Assembly (NCBI GenBank): GCA_900540205.1
Contig: UQER01000011.1
Location: 20,435 to 84,434 of the forward strand
Origin: an uncultured Porphyromonadaceae bacterium
GTDB taxonomy: Bacteria; Bacteroidota; Bacteroidia; Bacteroidales; Muribaculaceae
Direction: 5' to 3'
Length of the DNA: 64,000 nt
Position numbers and translations under genes: made by a program. Positions within the stretch are counted from its first letter, which is position 1, and each line of letters opens with the position of its first letter. Below are positions 1 to 8,706 of this stretch, piece after piece. The notes beneath the pieces are model-generated. The model saw only the letters and a program-made list of their open reading frames with translations. It was not told the DNA's origin and did no database searches.

Positions 1-1
1 G

Positions 2-484
2 AATGCTGCAGTTAGATACAACTTGGGGCATGGTATTAATGGCGGGTGCTTCGACCGTACCCCAGTCGAAACCCTTGATCCAGATAGTTATTATATTCGA
101 AAAAATCACATTGTAGGTAATCCCACAGACGAATTTCTTGATTTGGATGACGATATGTTGTCAGCAGCATTGGATCGAACTAGAGAATTAAGGCGAAATG
201 TCGGAGAAGAGTGGAATAGGGCCTATCCATCACCACAGGTCGTTCGTTCGGAATTTCGTAATCCAAAAAACGGATTGCTAATAATATATCCGCTTAATCC
301 TATTAAAGCTAATACACCTCAGAATGGTACAACTTTGACTGAAAATGACGTACCATTTATTGGCTTTGCAATCGCATTTCCCCACTCTAGGAGCAATGGT
401 GGTGTGGAATATGTTGTAACGAGCATCGAGGAATTCAAGCAGACGGAAGATATTTATGAACAGGATGCCGATGGAAACAACTGA
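2..484 (+). CDS. Z1 domain-containing protein, C-terminal fragment (cut by window edge)
   Basis: The reading frame is open to the left edge, so only the last ~160 residues are present; an in-frame TTG at 23 is not a real start. The hydrophobic stretch around LLIIYPLNP, then PFIGFAIAFP and VEYVVT near the end, resembles the C-terminus of Z1-domain proteins, which pair a superfamily II-type ATPase with a Z1 domain. Such proteins occur in defence loci with a cytosine methyltransferase, a MORC/MutL-like GHKL ATPase, Vsr, a PD-(D/E)XK protein and AIPR. The next three genes match that set. Overlap with the next gene implies one operon. The family call rests on a short tail plus context. Confidence 0.7.
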   Translation, partial: NAAVRYNLGHGINGGCFDRTPVETLDPDSYYIRKNHIVGNPTDEFLDLDDDMLSAALDRTRELRRNVGEEWNRAYPSPQVVRSEFRNPKNGLLIIYPLNPIKANTPQNGTTLTENDVPFIGFAIAFPHSRSNGGVEYVVTSIEEFKQTEDIYEQDADGNN

Positions 485-1478
485 AAATAATCTTTCAAAA
501 ACTATTCTAGAGACGTGGACGCATTTGGCTGCGACAGTGGCTCCTAATCTAACTGCGAAGAAAGCTTTGGAAAGAATCCAAGGCCTTCAGTGGTGGGGTG
601 TATACTCAAAACGGAACAATAAGTATGGTATAGCATTTGATGTTTCCAATGACATTCTGCAACAAAAATTCCAGACTTATCGGTTTCTACAGATAGAAGT
701 TTATCCAGAGCGAGATCATTCATTATTAACCATTTTCTTGAATGATGATGATTTTAAATCTGAATTTGCAGTTCTGTCAAGCCATCTTATTTGCGCAGTC
801 TCCGAAAGCCGGACTGACATTTCCAGAATTCATAAAGTTGTAAACGAATTAAAACGTTGGGAAAACCTTTTCTCTAGGTTGAATGATGACGGTATGCCTA
901 TACCTCGTCAACGTGGATTGCTCGGAGAATTATATTTGTTAAATGAGCTACTTCAGGGTCTTTCTATGTCCAAAGAAAAGGTTATAGGATTTTGGGATGG
1001 TCCTGATGCTGCTGCGCGAGACTTTCAAGGCAATAATTGGGCGATCGAGGTAAAGTCCTCAGCTAAAAGTCGCCCCAGATGTGTACATATTAATGGTGAA
1101 CGTCAATTGGATAATTCATTATTTGATTATCTGTTCTTGTTTTATTTCCTTGTCGATGCATCAGGCAACAATGGGATCACTTTACCTGAATTGGTAAAAC
1201 GAATAAGAGAAATTTTAGCTGGCAACATACAAGCTGAGCAAGACTTTAACACGAAGCTACTTATGTATGGATATAGAAATGAAGATTCAGATAAATATTC
1301 GACACATTATGTAATTCGGGAAAAAGTGTTCTATCGAGTTGATGATGATTTCCCAAAATTGATTGAATCATCGTTAGTTAATGGTATTTCAAAGATTGAA
1401 TATAATCTTGATTTAGATGTTTGCGATTCATGGTTAACTCCTTTGAATAAAGTTTTGACCGTAATTGAAAATTCATAA
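456..1478 (+). CDS. PD-(D/E)XK motif protein (DUF4420 family), putative nuclease
   Basis: A 340-residue protein with a conserved GLLGELYLL helix near residue 155 and an IEVKSS strand near 197. Together these form an E...E-x-K arrangement typical of PD-(D/E)XK nucleases and of DUF4420. The likely role is DNA cleavage in a restriction-type defence complex, inferred from family and neighbours. The start is ambiguous: ATG at 456, 465 and 471 are all in frame. 456 has a purine-rich GGAAG seven bases upstream, and all three overlap the preceding gene. The stop codon abuts the next start, so translation is probably coupled. The gene is AT-rich relative to the core genome further right, consistent with transfer. 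Confidence 0.82.
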   Translation: MNRMPMETTENNLSKTILETWTHLAATVAPNLTAKKALERIQGLQWWGVYSKRNNKYGIAFDVSNDILQQKFQTYRFLQIEVYPERDHSLLTIFLNDDDFKSEFAVLSSHLICAVSESRTDISRIHKVVNELKRWENLFSRLNDDGMPIPRQRGLLGELYLLNELLQGLSMSKEKVIGFWDGPDAAARDFQGNNWAIEVKSSAKSRPRCVHINGERQLDNSLFDYLFLFYFLVDASGNNGITLPELVKRIREILAGNIQAEQDFNTKLLMYGYRNEDSDKYSTHYVIREKVFYRVDDDFPKLIESSLVNGISKIEYNLDLDVCDSWLTPLNKVLTVIENS

Positions 1479-3620
1479 ATGGCTAAAGAAAGAGAATTCA
1501 GAGAAATGATGGCTGAGGTACGTGCTATTCAAGAAAGCGACGACCTTACCGGTTCTCAGGAACAAGCTTTTACACGTTATGTCATGGACGCTCTTGAGGA
1601 ACTGAGCGAAAGTACTCAGTGCGACTTAGCTTATCATGAAAAAAGTTTGGGAACTCCAGATCAGCAAAAGCTCAATGGTTATGCAATTAACGATTTAGGA
1701 GAAGGAACCATTCTCGATCTGTATGTTACTTACTTTGATGGGTCTGCTAATAGCCCTTTTAATGCCGGTAAGGAAAATATAACTAAGGCGGAAAAGAGGG
1801 CAGCGAACGTGGCTCGCAAACTTATTTATGGAGATTTTACGAACGAGAATCCTGTCTCATCACCACTGTATGAATTAGCACGAGCAATGGAGGACGGTCA
1901 GCAATTTAAGGAATCTCTCAGTAAAATTCGCATTTTCATTGTGACAAATGGAATTTATGAGGGGCAATCCCCTAAAACAATTAATATTGCAGGTTATGCC
2001 ATTTCTTATGACGTCATTGACTTTGTACGTTTAGTTGAATTTAAAAAGAATGAATTAAAACCCATTGAGATTGATGCTGCAGAAATACTCAATGGGACTG
2101 GATTGTCCATATCATGCATGAGAGCAAACAATCCAAATCCAGATTATGATGTATATGTAGCCGTTATACCTGCTCAATTTTTGGTGTCAATATACGAACA
2201 ATATGATACCCGCTTGATGCAACAGAACGTTCGTACGTTTCTTATGTTTTCCAGAAAAAATGGAGCGAATCAGGGTATGCGAACAACAATAAAGGATGAA
2301 CCAGCTCGTTTCCTAGCATATAATAATGGTATTTCTGCTACAGCAGATTCCATAGAACTTGATGAAAGTGGGCATAACCTTTTGAAAATAGGAAATCTTC
2401 AAATAGTTAATGGAGGTCAAACCACAGGTGTGATTTATTATTGTGCAAAGAGGCTTAAAATGGATGTTTCGGACGTTTTTGTACAAGCAAAAATTTCGGT
2501 CATACATAATAAGCAAAAATTTGCTGAAATTGTTGAAAATATCTCCAGATACGCCAATACTCAGACTAAAGTTAATACTGCCGACTTCTCATCCAATAAT
2601 GAATCACTTAAAGTATTCGAACGTTTTACCAATTATACATTGGTACCATTAGGCGCGCCAAATCAAAATACTTATTGGTTTTTTGAAAGAACTCGCAATC
2701 AGTATGCTAATACATTAGCAGTTGAGGGCTTTACACCTTCATTAAAAAAGAAATTTCAAGCGCGCAAGCCCAAGTGCCAAGCATTTAATAAAGAACGTCT
2801 CGCATTATGTGTGAATTCGTATGCCGAAGTAAATAAAGGGGAGGCGCAGATTTCTCCAAGATGGTCAGTTAAAGGTAAGCAAGAAACATTTAGCAGATTT
2901 GTTAAACACATACTGCCAGCTCCTTCTAAAATTGACAATATCTTTTTTGAAGATTGTATCGCAAAAATTATAATCTTTACAACGATGGAAAAGTTATATG
3001 GTAAAAAGCCTAATGCCATAGGAGACCTCCGAAATGTCGTTGTTCCTTATTCTCTCTCTCTTTTTTCACTACTTACTGATAGCCAGCTCGATTTATATAA
3101 AATCTGGATGAATCAATCGCTTTCAGAACCACTTCAGAAAGCGTTATATGATTTAATGGTACAAGTAAACGCATTTATTTTGGCGGAGTCTCCTAAAACC
3201 AATGTCATGGAATGGACACGAGCTTCAGATGAATGTTGGAAACTAGTTAAAAAGAATAAAGATAATTGGATTTTGGATTGTGAATCCATTCAGGATGACA
3301 TGGTAATTCCTGGCAGCAAGAGAAAGAGAAACAAACAACATTTTAACGAAGGAGAAGAAATTCTAGTTTCCGATGAAGAAAAGATTATGGCAATCCCTTG
3401 GGAAAAATGGGATGAAATAATCGCATGGGGCGCTGAATCTGGATTGTTGTCAGAGTCACAACGGACAGATTTGCTTTATAAAATCAGAGATAATATAAAG
3501 CATAATCACCCTCTGCAACAAATATATATTGGAATACGCGCTTTAGAGCTTGTAATGGAACATAAACCTGAGATATTGGATTCTATTGAAAATCCGACAG
3601 ATGCTGATGAAATCGAATGA
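1479..3620 (+). CDS. AIPR family protein (abortive-infection/phage-resistance-like)
   Basis: 713 residues, beginning directly after the TAA of the DUF4420 gene. The central region carries AIPR hallmarks: NNGISATAD near residue 280, IVNGGQTT near 312 and a SRYANTQTKVN segment near 358. AIPR proteins take their name from a lactococcal abortive-infection protein and recur in MORC/Z1-type restriction loci; their biochemical activity is poorly known. The C-terminus (from ~600) is charged and carries a basic KRKRNKQ patch. Base composition is strongly AT-rich (one 60-base line counts about one third G+C). Length is usual for the family. A role as nuclease or effector with the Z1 and DUF4420 proteins is inference from synteny. 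Confidence 0.85.
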   Translation: MAKEREFREMMAEVRAIQESDDLTGSQEQAFTRYVMDALEELSESTQCDLAYHEKSLGTPDQQKLNGYAINDLGEGTILDLYVTYFDGSANSPFNAGKENITKAEKRAANVARKLIYGDFTNENPVSSPLYELARAMEDGQQFKESLSKIRIFIVTNGIYEGQSPKTINIAGYAISYDVIDFVRLVEFKKNELKPIEIDAAEILNGTGLSISCMRANNPNPDYDVYVAVIPAQFLVSIYEQYDTRLMQQNVRTFLMFSRKNGANQGMRTTIKDEPARFLAYNNGISATADSIELDESGHNLLKIGNLQIVNGGQTTGVIYYCAKRLKMDVSDVFVQAKISVIHNKQKFAEIVENISRYANTQTKVNTADFSSNNESLKVFERFTNYTLVPLGAPNQNTYWFFERTRNQYANTLAVEGFTPSLKKKFQARKPKCQAFNKERLALCVNSYAEVNKGEAQISPRWSVKGKQETFSRFVKHILPAPSKIDNIFFEDCIAKIIIFTTMEKLYGKKPNAIGDLRNVVVPYSLSLFSLLTDSQLDLYKIWMNQSLSEPLQKALYDLMVQVNAFILAESPKTNVMEWTRASDECWKLVKKNKDNWILDCESIQDDMVIPGSKRKRNKQHFNEGEEILVSDEEKIMAIPWEKWDEIIAWGAESGLLSESQRTDLLYKIRDNIKHNHPLQQIYIGIRALELVMEHKPEILDSIENPTDADEIE

Positions 3621-3837
3621 CCCTAATAATGAATAAAGCATGTCCAATATTATTTCTCGTAGTAAATGTTTAAACCAGCCCTCATTTTTTGCCAATTCTC
3701 CCATTATGGCTTGTGCTAAATGAAATGGAGAATGGACGAGTAACAACCAGCACTCCTTAAGCTGCATGTTCTCGATCATTAACCAAAATATTAATGGCTA
3801 TTGGTTAAGAAGCTAATGCCTAATTATTTAACGAGGT

Positions 3838-4347
3838 ATGACTGACAGAATTACAAAGGAACAGAGGAGCCGTAATATGTCGGCTATTCACTCTGGCGAT
3901 ACGAAGCCGGAGATGTTGGTGCGCAAGTATCTGCATTCCCAAGGTTTTCGTTATGGTTTACATAACCACAAACTTCCTGGCTCGCCTGATATTGTGCTCC
4001 GTAAATACAAGACAGTCATCTTTATCAATGGTTGCTTCTGGCATGGTCATGAGGGCTGCAAGTATTATCGACTGCCCAAGTCTAATATTGAGTTCTGGCA
4101 GACTAAGATAGAACGAAACCGCCAGCGTGACATTGAAACTGTTAAAGCGCTCAAAACCAAAGGCTGGAGAGTCATCACTATTTGGGAGTGTGAGTTACGG
4201 ACTTTTATTCAACGTAGCGAAACTTTAATCCAATTAGTCAAAGATATTAAAGGTGACTTAAAAAGCGTAGGCTATACCCAAGAAGGACAGATTCATATAG
4301 CCGCTGAACCGGAAGCAGAATATGGAAGAGATTCTGGTAATATCTGA
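3838..4347 (+). CDS. vsr: Very short patch repair endonuclease (Vsr)
   Basis: A 169-residue Vsr homologue. Vsr nicks 5' of the mismatched T in T:G pairs created by deamination of 5-methylcytosine, and usually travels with a Dcm-type methyltransferase. The N-terminus (MSAIHSGDTKPE), the GSPDIVL segment with Asp51 at the E. coli catalytic position, and NGCFWHGH with His69 are clear. The residue matching E. coli His64 is Asn here. A 217-base gap precedes the gene; it contains an 8-bp inverted repeat TTAACCAA/TTGGTTAA (3779-3786, 3801-3808) that could be an operator. Its presence implies a cytosine methyltransferase belonging to this locus, probably left of the window. Confidence 0.95.
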   Translation: MTDRITKEQRSRNMSAIHSGDTKPEMLVRKYLHSQGFRYGLHNHKLPGSPDIVLRKYKTVIFINGCFWHGHEGCKYYRLPKSNIEFWQTKIERNRQRDIETVKALKTKGWRVITIWECELRTFIQRSETLIQLVKDIKGDLKSVGYTQEGQIHIAAEPEAEYGRDSGNI

Positions 4348-4372
4348 AAACAACTCTATCGAATAGAAGATT

Positions 4373-6073
4373 ATGACAACTGACAACTCGACATATAGGC
4401 AGCTTTTCCACTCTCTGATTCAGCATAAGGAATCGGAAGTGGTGGAGTTCAAGAAGGCGGAGAATAACTTCGACTTCGATGACCTCGGTAAGTACTTTTC
4501 GGCATTGAGCAACGAGGCGAATTTGCGTGGCCTTCCTTTTGCATGGCTGGTATTCGGCTATGATGAAAAGAAGCATGAAATTGTCGGCACATCTTATAAG
4601 GATGGCGAAGGAGCCCTGAACAAACTGAAGCATGACCTTACCAATAACATGAGTGATGGTCAGACATTCCGCGAGATTATTCCTGTCGAAGTTGACGGTA
4701 AGCGCGTGTTGATGTTCAAGATTCCGGCCTCACCACGAAATATCGTGATGAAGTGGAAAGGTATTGCTTACGGTCGTGACGGTGAGAGCCTGAAGCCGCT
4801 CAATCAGTCAAAGCAAGATGAAATCCGACGTCAAGCTCCGGCTCCGGATTGGTCGGCTGAAATTGTGCCGGATGCCACAATTGCCGACCTTGATGAGCTT
4901 GCGTTGGCTACTGCGCGGATTATGTATAAAAAAGTGCATGGTTCCACGATCCCGGCTAATGAAATTGATGAATGGTCAACTGAAGAATTCCTTTCGCATA
5001 GCGAGATGATGCGCAATGGCAAAATAACAAGAGCTGCTATATTGTTGTTGGGAAATCCTGTCGCTCTCCAGAAGATACATCCTGCCAATGCTCAGATCAC
5101 ATGGGTATGGAAGGATAAAGATGGAGAGATAGTGGATTATGAACATTATACCATTCCTTATATTCTTGCTGTTGACAAAATTTTTGCTAAAATCAGGAAT
5201 AAGACGATGCGTGAACTACCGGGCGGCACATTGTTCCCGGACACGATGAAGCAGTATGAAGATTATTCCATTCGTGAAGCACTCCATAACTGCATTGCGC
5301 ATCAGGACTATTCGCTTGGAGGACGGATAACATTAGTTGAAAATGAGGGTTTTCTTTATTATAGTAACCGTGGCTCATTTATACCTGGATCAGTAGAGAA
5401 AGTCCTCCGGGACAAAGGCCCTCAGAAGGATTACAGGAACACTTGTCTGTCTCACGGCATGGTTCATTTCAATATGATTGACACGGTAGGCCGTGGCATT
5501 CCTAAATTGTTCAAAGAGCAACGCAGACGCTTCTTCCCGATGCCTGAGTATGAAATTGATGATAGTGCTAAGACCGTTAGCGTCACAATCTATGGCATCG
5601 CTTCCGACGATGCTTATACCGATCTGCTTAAGAGCGATTCAACGCTTAGCCTTATGGAGTGTCTATGGCTTGATGCGGTCAGAACACATCGTCCTATCAC
5701 TAAAGAGGCTGCCCGCCATTTGAAAGATAAAAAACTCATCGAAGGCAAAGCTCCACGATATAATATTGCGCTGTCTGTGGCTAAGAAGGTTCAGCAAATC
5801 GGACAATACACCAGGGAAACAGGGCTCTACAAGAAAGCCCAGGTAAAACTGATTCTGCAGCTTGCTTTTAATGCTGGTTCTACAGGTTTCAAACGAGCTG
5901 TCGCTTTTGAAATCATCGAACAGAGTTTGCCGGCAAGCATGACAAAGACTCAGAAACTTAACCACGTCTCACATATGCTTAGAGATATGCAGACTGACGG
6001 TCTTCTGAAAAAGAATGATAGCGGGAAATCATGGCTCATAACTCCTAAAGGGATACAAGAATTGGAAGTATAA
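4373..6073 (+). CDS. AlbA_2 (Schlafen-type) / HATPase_c_4 domain protein, putative regulator or defence protein
   Basis: 566 residues. The N-terminus has the AlbA_2 signature VVEFKKAENN near residue 25, followed by the rest of the domain to about 140. The middle has REALHNCIAHQDYS near 301-314, typical of the HATPase_c_4 (RecG-like C-terminal) domain. The C-terminus looks like winged helices. Many such proteins are annotated as ATP-binding or RNA-binding regulators, and many sit in defence islands; no reaction can be assigned from sequence. It starts 25 bases after vsr on the same strand. Its composition is less AT-rich than that of the AIPR gene, so it may be a separate module. The repeat array begins just after its stop. 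Confidence 0.8.
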   Translation: MTTDNSTYRQLFHSLIQHKESEVVEFKKAENNFDFDDLGKYFSALSNEANLRGLPFAWLVFGYDEKKHEIVGTSYKDGEGALNKLKHDLTNNMSDGQTFREIIPVEVDGKRVLMFKIPASPRNIVMKWKGIAYGRDGESLKPLNQSKQDEIRRQAPAPDWSAEIVPDATIADLDELALATARIMYKKVHGSTIPANEIDEWSTEEFLSHSEMMRNGKITRAAILLLGNPVALQKIHPANAQITWVWKDKDGEIVDYEHYTIPYILAVDKIFAKIRNKTMRELPGGTLFPDTMKQYEDYSIREALHNCIAHQDYSLGGRITLVENEGFLYYSNRGSFIPGSVEKVLRDKGPQKDYRNTCLSHGMVHFNMIDTVGRGIPKLFKEQRRRFFPMPEYEIDDSAKTVSVTIYGIASDDAYTDLLKSDSTLSLMECLWLDAVRTHRPITKEAARHLKDKKLIEGKAPRYNIALSVAKKVQQIGQYTRETGLYKKAQVKLILQLAFNAGSTGFKRAVAFEIIEQSLPASMTKTQKLNHVSHMLRDMQTDGLLKKNDSGKSWLITPKGIQELEV

Positions 6074-6082
6074 CGATAGAAT

Positions 6083-6490
6083 TGCGCGTTTTTATCCCTT
6101 TTCTGCGCGTTTTCTGCGCGTTTTCTACGCGTTTTCTACGCGTTATTTACGCGTTCTTATCGTTTAACGAGTTATTATCGTCTGTCGAATGGATTTACGA
6201 CTAGTTGGCTCGATTTTACGACTAGTTCACGACTAATTAGCTATTTTACGACTAGTTGGCTTCCTAAATCGGATAGTTGAGTCTAATTCGGATAGTTGAC
6301 GGATAGTTTGAGGCTATCCGGGATAGTTGTAAAAAACGAGTAGTTGAAGGTAAAAACAAGTAGTTTACCCGGAAAAACGAGTAGTTGGCGAGTATTTCGG
6401 CAATTATCCGTGTAGTTTACGCCAAAAAGCGAGTAGTTGGCGAGTAGTTCAACAATTATCCGAGTAGTTTACACCAAAAAGCGAGTAGTT
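6083..6490 (+). repeat. Helically phased array of short degenerate repeats, non-coding
   Basis: Two linked repeat families fill this gap between convergent genes. First, six T[G/A]CGCG hexamers start at 6083, 6104, 6115, 6126, 6137 and 6148 (steps 21, 11, 11, 11, 11). Then come seventeen 9-mers close to CGRNTAGTT whose TAGTT (or variant) cores start at 6202, 6223, 6234, 6253, 6274, 6293, 6304, 6324, 6341, 6361, 6382, 6393, 6413, 6434, 6445, 6465 and 6486. Steps are 21, 11, 19, 21, 19, 11, 20, 17, 20, 21, 11, 20, 21, 11, 20, 21, nearly all one or two helical turns. The core drifts from CGACTAGTT to CGGATAGTT to CGAGTAGTT along the array. The last part is a 52-base unit repeated about twice. 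A-tracts recur between sites. Stops and 11-base steps exclude coding. Confidence 0.9.
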
Positions 6491-6518
6491 ATTGGGAACA
6501 GGCGTGTTCTTTTCTTCA

Positions 6519-7163
6519 TCACCCTGACACCATAATTGTTGTGCGGAGGTATAAGAGGAGAATGAACAACAGGGCATAGAGTAGTATTGTTAGAAGCGTC
6601 CAGCCGCGAGGAAGAGTGAAACTGCCGGTGAGGTAATTGCGGATGCGGCTTGTGAGGCGATGGCGAAGTGAGGCGATTTTTGGGAGTAAGCCAGACGGGA
6701 GATTAGAGAAGAGAGGTTGATATTTAGGAGACTCTGAATCGGTGGATGGCTCGTTGAGGATTTTCTGAAGGGCGATTTTGATGTCACGATAGTGGCGGTC
6801 AGTGAGTTTGGCTACGCCGAGCATCTTTTGGAAGAAGGCATCGTAGTCACGGGCGATAGCGGCACGCCATTCATGAACGTTGGAAAAGTAGCGTTCTCCT
6901 TTGGCTTCGCATTCCTGTCGGAGTCGGTCTTCGGATTTGCGGTCTTCTTCCTGATGGCGTTCCTGCCGTTGCTGCAGGCAGTCATGGCACGCTTTCAGAA
7001 ACATTTCATAGATTTTGTTGGTGTCGATTTCGACCCGGAGGTTGCCATCGGTAGCGGCAGTCGTTTTGCCTTCCAGAATCAGAAGACGGTTCTTGATTTC
7101 GTTTAGCTCGTTGACTTGCTGATTGTGCAGTCGGTCAATATAGTTTTTATCGTTTGTATTCAT
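6519..7163 (-). CDS. Mobilization-module accessory protein with C-terminal membrane anchor
   Basis: A 214-residue protein of unrecognised family. It begins with a helical, charged coiled-coil-like region (to ~60), continues with a very Glu/Arg-rich helix around 65-90, and ends with a single hydrophobic segment (about 188-206) after a basic stretch, predicting a C-tail anchored membrane protein. Its ATG overlaps the TGA of the relaxase gene (ATGA), so it is translationally coupled and is probably a relaxosome or transfer accessory factor. That role is inferred from position only. The repeat array lies just beyond its 3' end. Confidence 0.6.
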   Translation of the reverse strand: MNTNDKNYIDRLHNQQVNELNEIKNRLLILEGKTTAATDGNLRVEIDTNKIYEMFLKACHDCLQQRQERHQEEDRKSEDRLRQECEAKGERYFSNVHEWRAAIARDYDAFFQKMLGVAKLTDRHYRDIKIALQKILNEPSTDSESPKYQPLFSNLPSGLLPKIASLRHRLTSRIRNYLTGSFTLPRGWTLLTILLYALLFILLLYLRTTIMVSG

Positions 7164-8350
7164 CTTTTGCGTTTGAATGGTTTGTGTATGTATTGGTTGT
7201 CCTGTGCTTCCTGACGGCGACGGCGTTCATCGTTCCAGTCGAGGTCGTTGGTGGTGCCTCCGCCGCCGGAAGATTGCACGACTGCCGGTCCAGTTAGGAG
7301 CTCGAGTATTATAGACAATGGAATCAGACTAACTTCCGATGGTTCAGTGGGGGTGCTATTGGGTAGCACTCCCTCAAAAGGACTTTCCGTTTTGGAAAAC
7401 CCTTTGCCTGAATCTTGGCAGGGTGCGGTCAATTTGCCCGTACCCTCCTCAGAGTTCAACATATGGTCTTGAGAGGGGGTGAACAAAACGTTCTCCCCCA
7501 CATTCGAGGTCTCTCCGAACCTTCCCTCACAGAAGCCTTTGTTGGGGGTGGACAAAACGGCCACTCCCTCAACTGGCAATGCTCCGAACTTCGCGACGAG
7601 TTTGCCATAGGTGAGTTTCTGTTTGGACAGTTTAGAACCGGCATACCTGTAACCGTCTTTGGCGAATGAAATGCCTCGGATTTCTCCCGTGGAGCGGTTG
7701 ATGCTGAAAGATGCTTCTATCCTATGAGCCTCCAAAGCATGTTGAAATTCAGCCCACGATGTCGAGCTGTTTGCCGCGGCGATGGCAACCGACTTTATAT
7801 CGAATCGTAACTGCTGAATCGGTCGAAGTCTGTCACGGTTAACTTTCTCGCCCGTCATGTTGCCGAATGTCAGACCGTGACGAAGCTTGATTTTCTTGCA
7901 TACATTAGCACTGCGCAACTGCTCATTGTATGCGGAGATCACACAGCCGTCGAGGGCGATGCGACTATAAACCAGATGGCAGTGCGGATGCGCTTTATCG
8001 AAATGCCGAGCCACGATATACTGGGCGTTGGTGATGCCCATATCCCGCAGCCATTCGTCGACGAGTTGCGCCATATAGCGATCGCCCTGCTCGTTATCGG
8101 GAAACAGATGGGCGTCCTCCGGGGAGAAAGAAATAGACACATGCTTTACCGGTTGCCCGATATGATGTACCCGTCCTCGGCTGTCCGGGCGACGCAGATG
8201 TGTATTGAAACTGTCAGCGATAGTTTCGTTGGAAACGACACAGACACCCTGATATGACAATAGCCGTCCTCTCTTTTCATCGCTCTTGATGTCGTTGGCA
8301 TAGCTAACCAGACCCGAGAAGTCAACTCGGTTTTTGAATTTTGCTATCAT
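7160..8350 (-). CDS. Relaxase/mobilization nuclease
   Basis: About 396 residues, relaxase family (PF03432-like, the MobA/VirD2 group). The N-terminal ~220 residues form the nuclease domain. The metal-binding three-His motif is visible as ARHFDKAHPHCHLV at about 114-127, and a catalytic Tyr is likely in the first 35 residues. The C-terminal third is Ser/Thr/Pro-rich and low in order. It would nick oriT and pilot DNA during conjugal mobilization by a helper element. The start chosen is ATG at 8350, which shares one base with the TGA of mobC (TGATG); a GTG one codon earlier is possible. Organisation mobC-relaxase-accessory is that of Bacteroidales mobilizable elements. Confidence 0.88.
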   Translation of the reverse strand: MIAKFKNRVDFSGLVSYANDIKSDEKRGRLLSYQGVCVVSNETIADSFNTHLRRPDSRGRVHHIGQPVKHVSISFSPEDAHLFPDNEQGDRYMAQLVDEWLRDMGITNAQYIVARHFDKAHPHCHLVYSRIALDGCVISAYNEQLRSANVCKKIKLRHGLTFGNMTGEKVNRDRLRPIQQLRFDIKSVAIAAANSSTSWAEFQHALEAHRIEASFSINRSTGEIRGISFAKDGYRYAGSKLSKQKLTYGKLVAKFGALPVEGVAVLSTPNKGFCEGRFGETSNVGENVLFTPSQDHMLNSEEGTGKLTAPCQDSGKGFSKTESPFEGVLPNSTPTEPSEVSLIPLSIILELLTGPAVVQSSGGGGTTNDLDWNDERRRRQEAQDNQYIHKPFKRKR

Positions 8351-8706
8351 CACATTCGGAATTTGGAGAGTAAGCCGAGCGTTGTTGTGAGCAGGCTATC
8401 AACTTTGCTTGCCATCGTATCGAAGCCCATGCCATTTGCGCATCGGGCAAGCTGGTTGAGATTATTGGCGATACCCTGAAGGCTGCGGACCATCGAGTAT
8501 TCCTCTTCAGTCAGAGCCTTACGGATTGTTGCGCCCATGACGGCACGGGTGATGAACTTATTGAGTGAAAGACCGGCTTCGCGGGCCATATCTTTTACGA
8601 CGGCGTAGTTTCCGTCATCAAGATGTAGCTTGATTTCATTGCGGAGTCGCTGCCACTCCGGTTTGGGCTTGCGCCCGCGTTTGGATATTCGTTTTGTCAG
8701 TGTCAT
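8350..8706 (-). CDS. mobC: MobC-like relaxosome protein (ribbon-helix-helix)
   Basis: 118 residues with a basic N-terminus (KRISKRGRKPKPEW) and the conserved helix AREAGLSLNKFITRAVMG followed by SLQGIANNLNQLARCAN, matching plasmid mobilization proteins of the MobC / MobA ribbon-helix-helix group. It should bind oriT and recruit the relaxase. The start at 8706 (MTLTKR) is preferred to a longer frame because the extension is proline/phenylalanine-rich and unlike the family. It is coupled to the relaxase downstream. The symbol is given by family resemblance. Confidence 0.85.
   Translation of the reverse strand: MTLTKRISKRGRKPKPEWQRLRNEIKLHLDDGNYAVVKDMAREAGLSLNKFITRAVMGATIRKALTEEEYSMVRSLQGIANNLNQLARCANGMGFDTMASKVDSLLTTTLGLLSKFRM

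Noticed and set aside
3543..3779. 78-codon minus-strand ORF between the AIPR gene and vsr
   Set aside because: It overlaps the AIPR 3' end and shows no recognisable motif; low support for a gene.
6083..6490. CRISPR array
   Set aside because: Units are only 6-9 bases and spacing is 11-21 bases; no long identical repeats, no cas genes.
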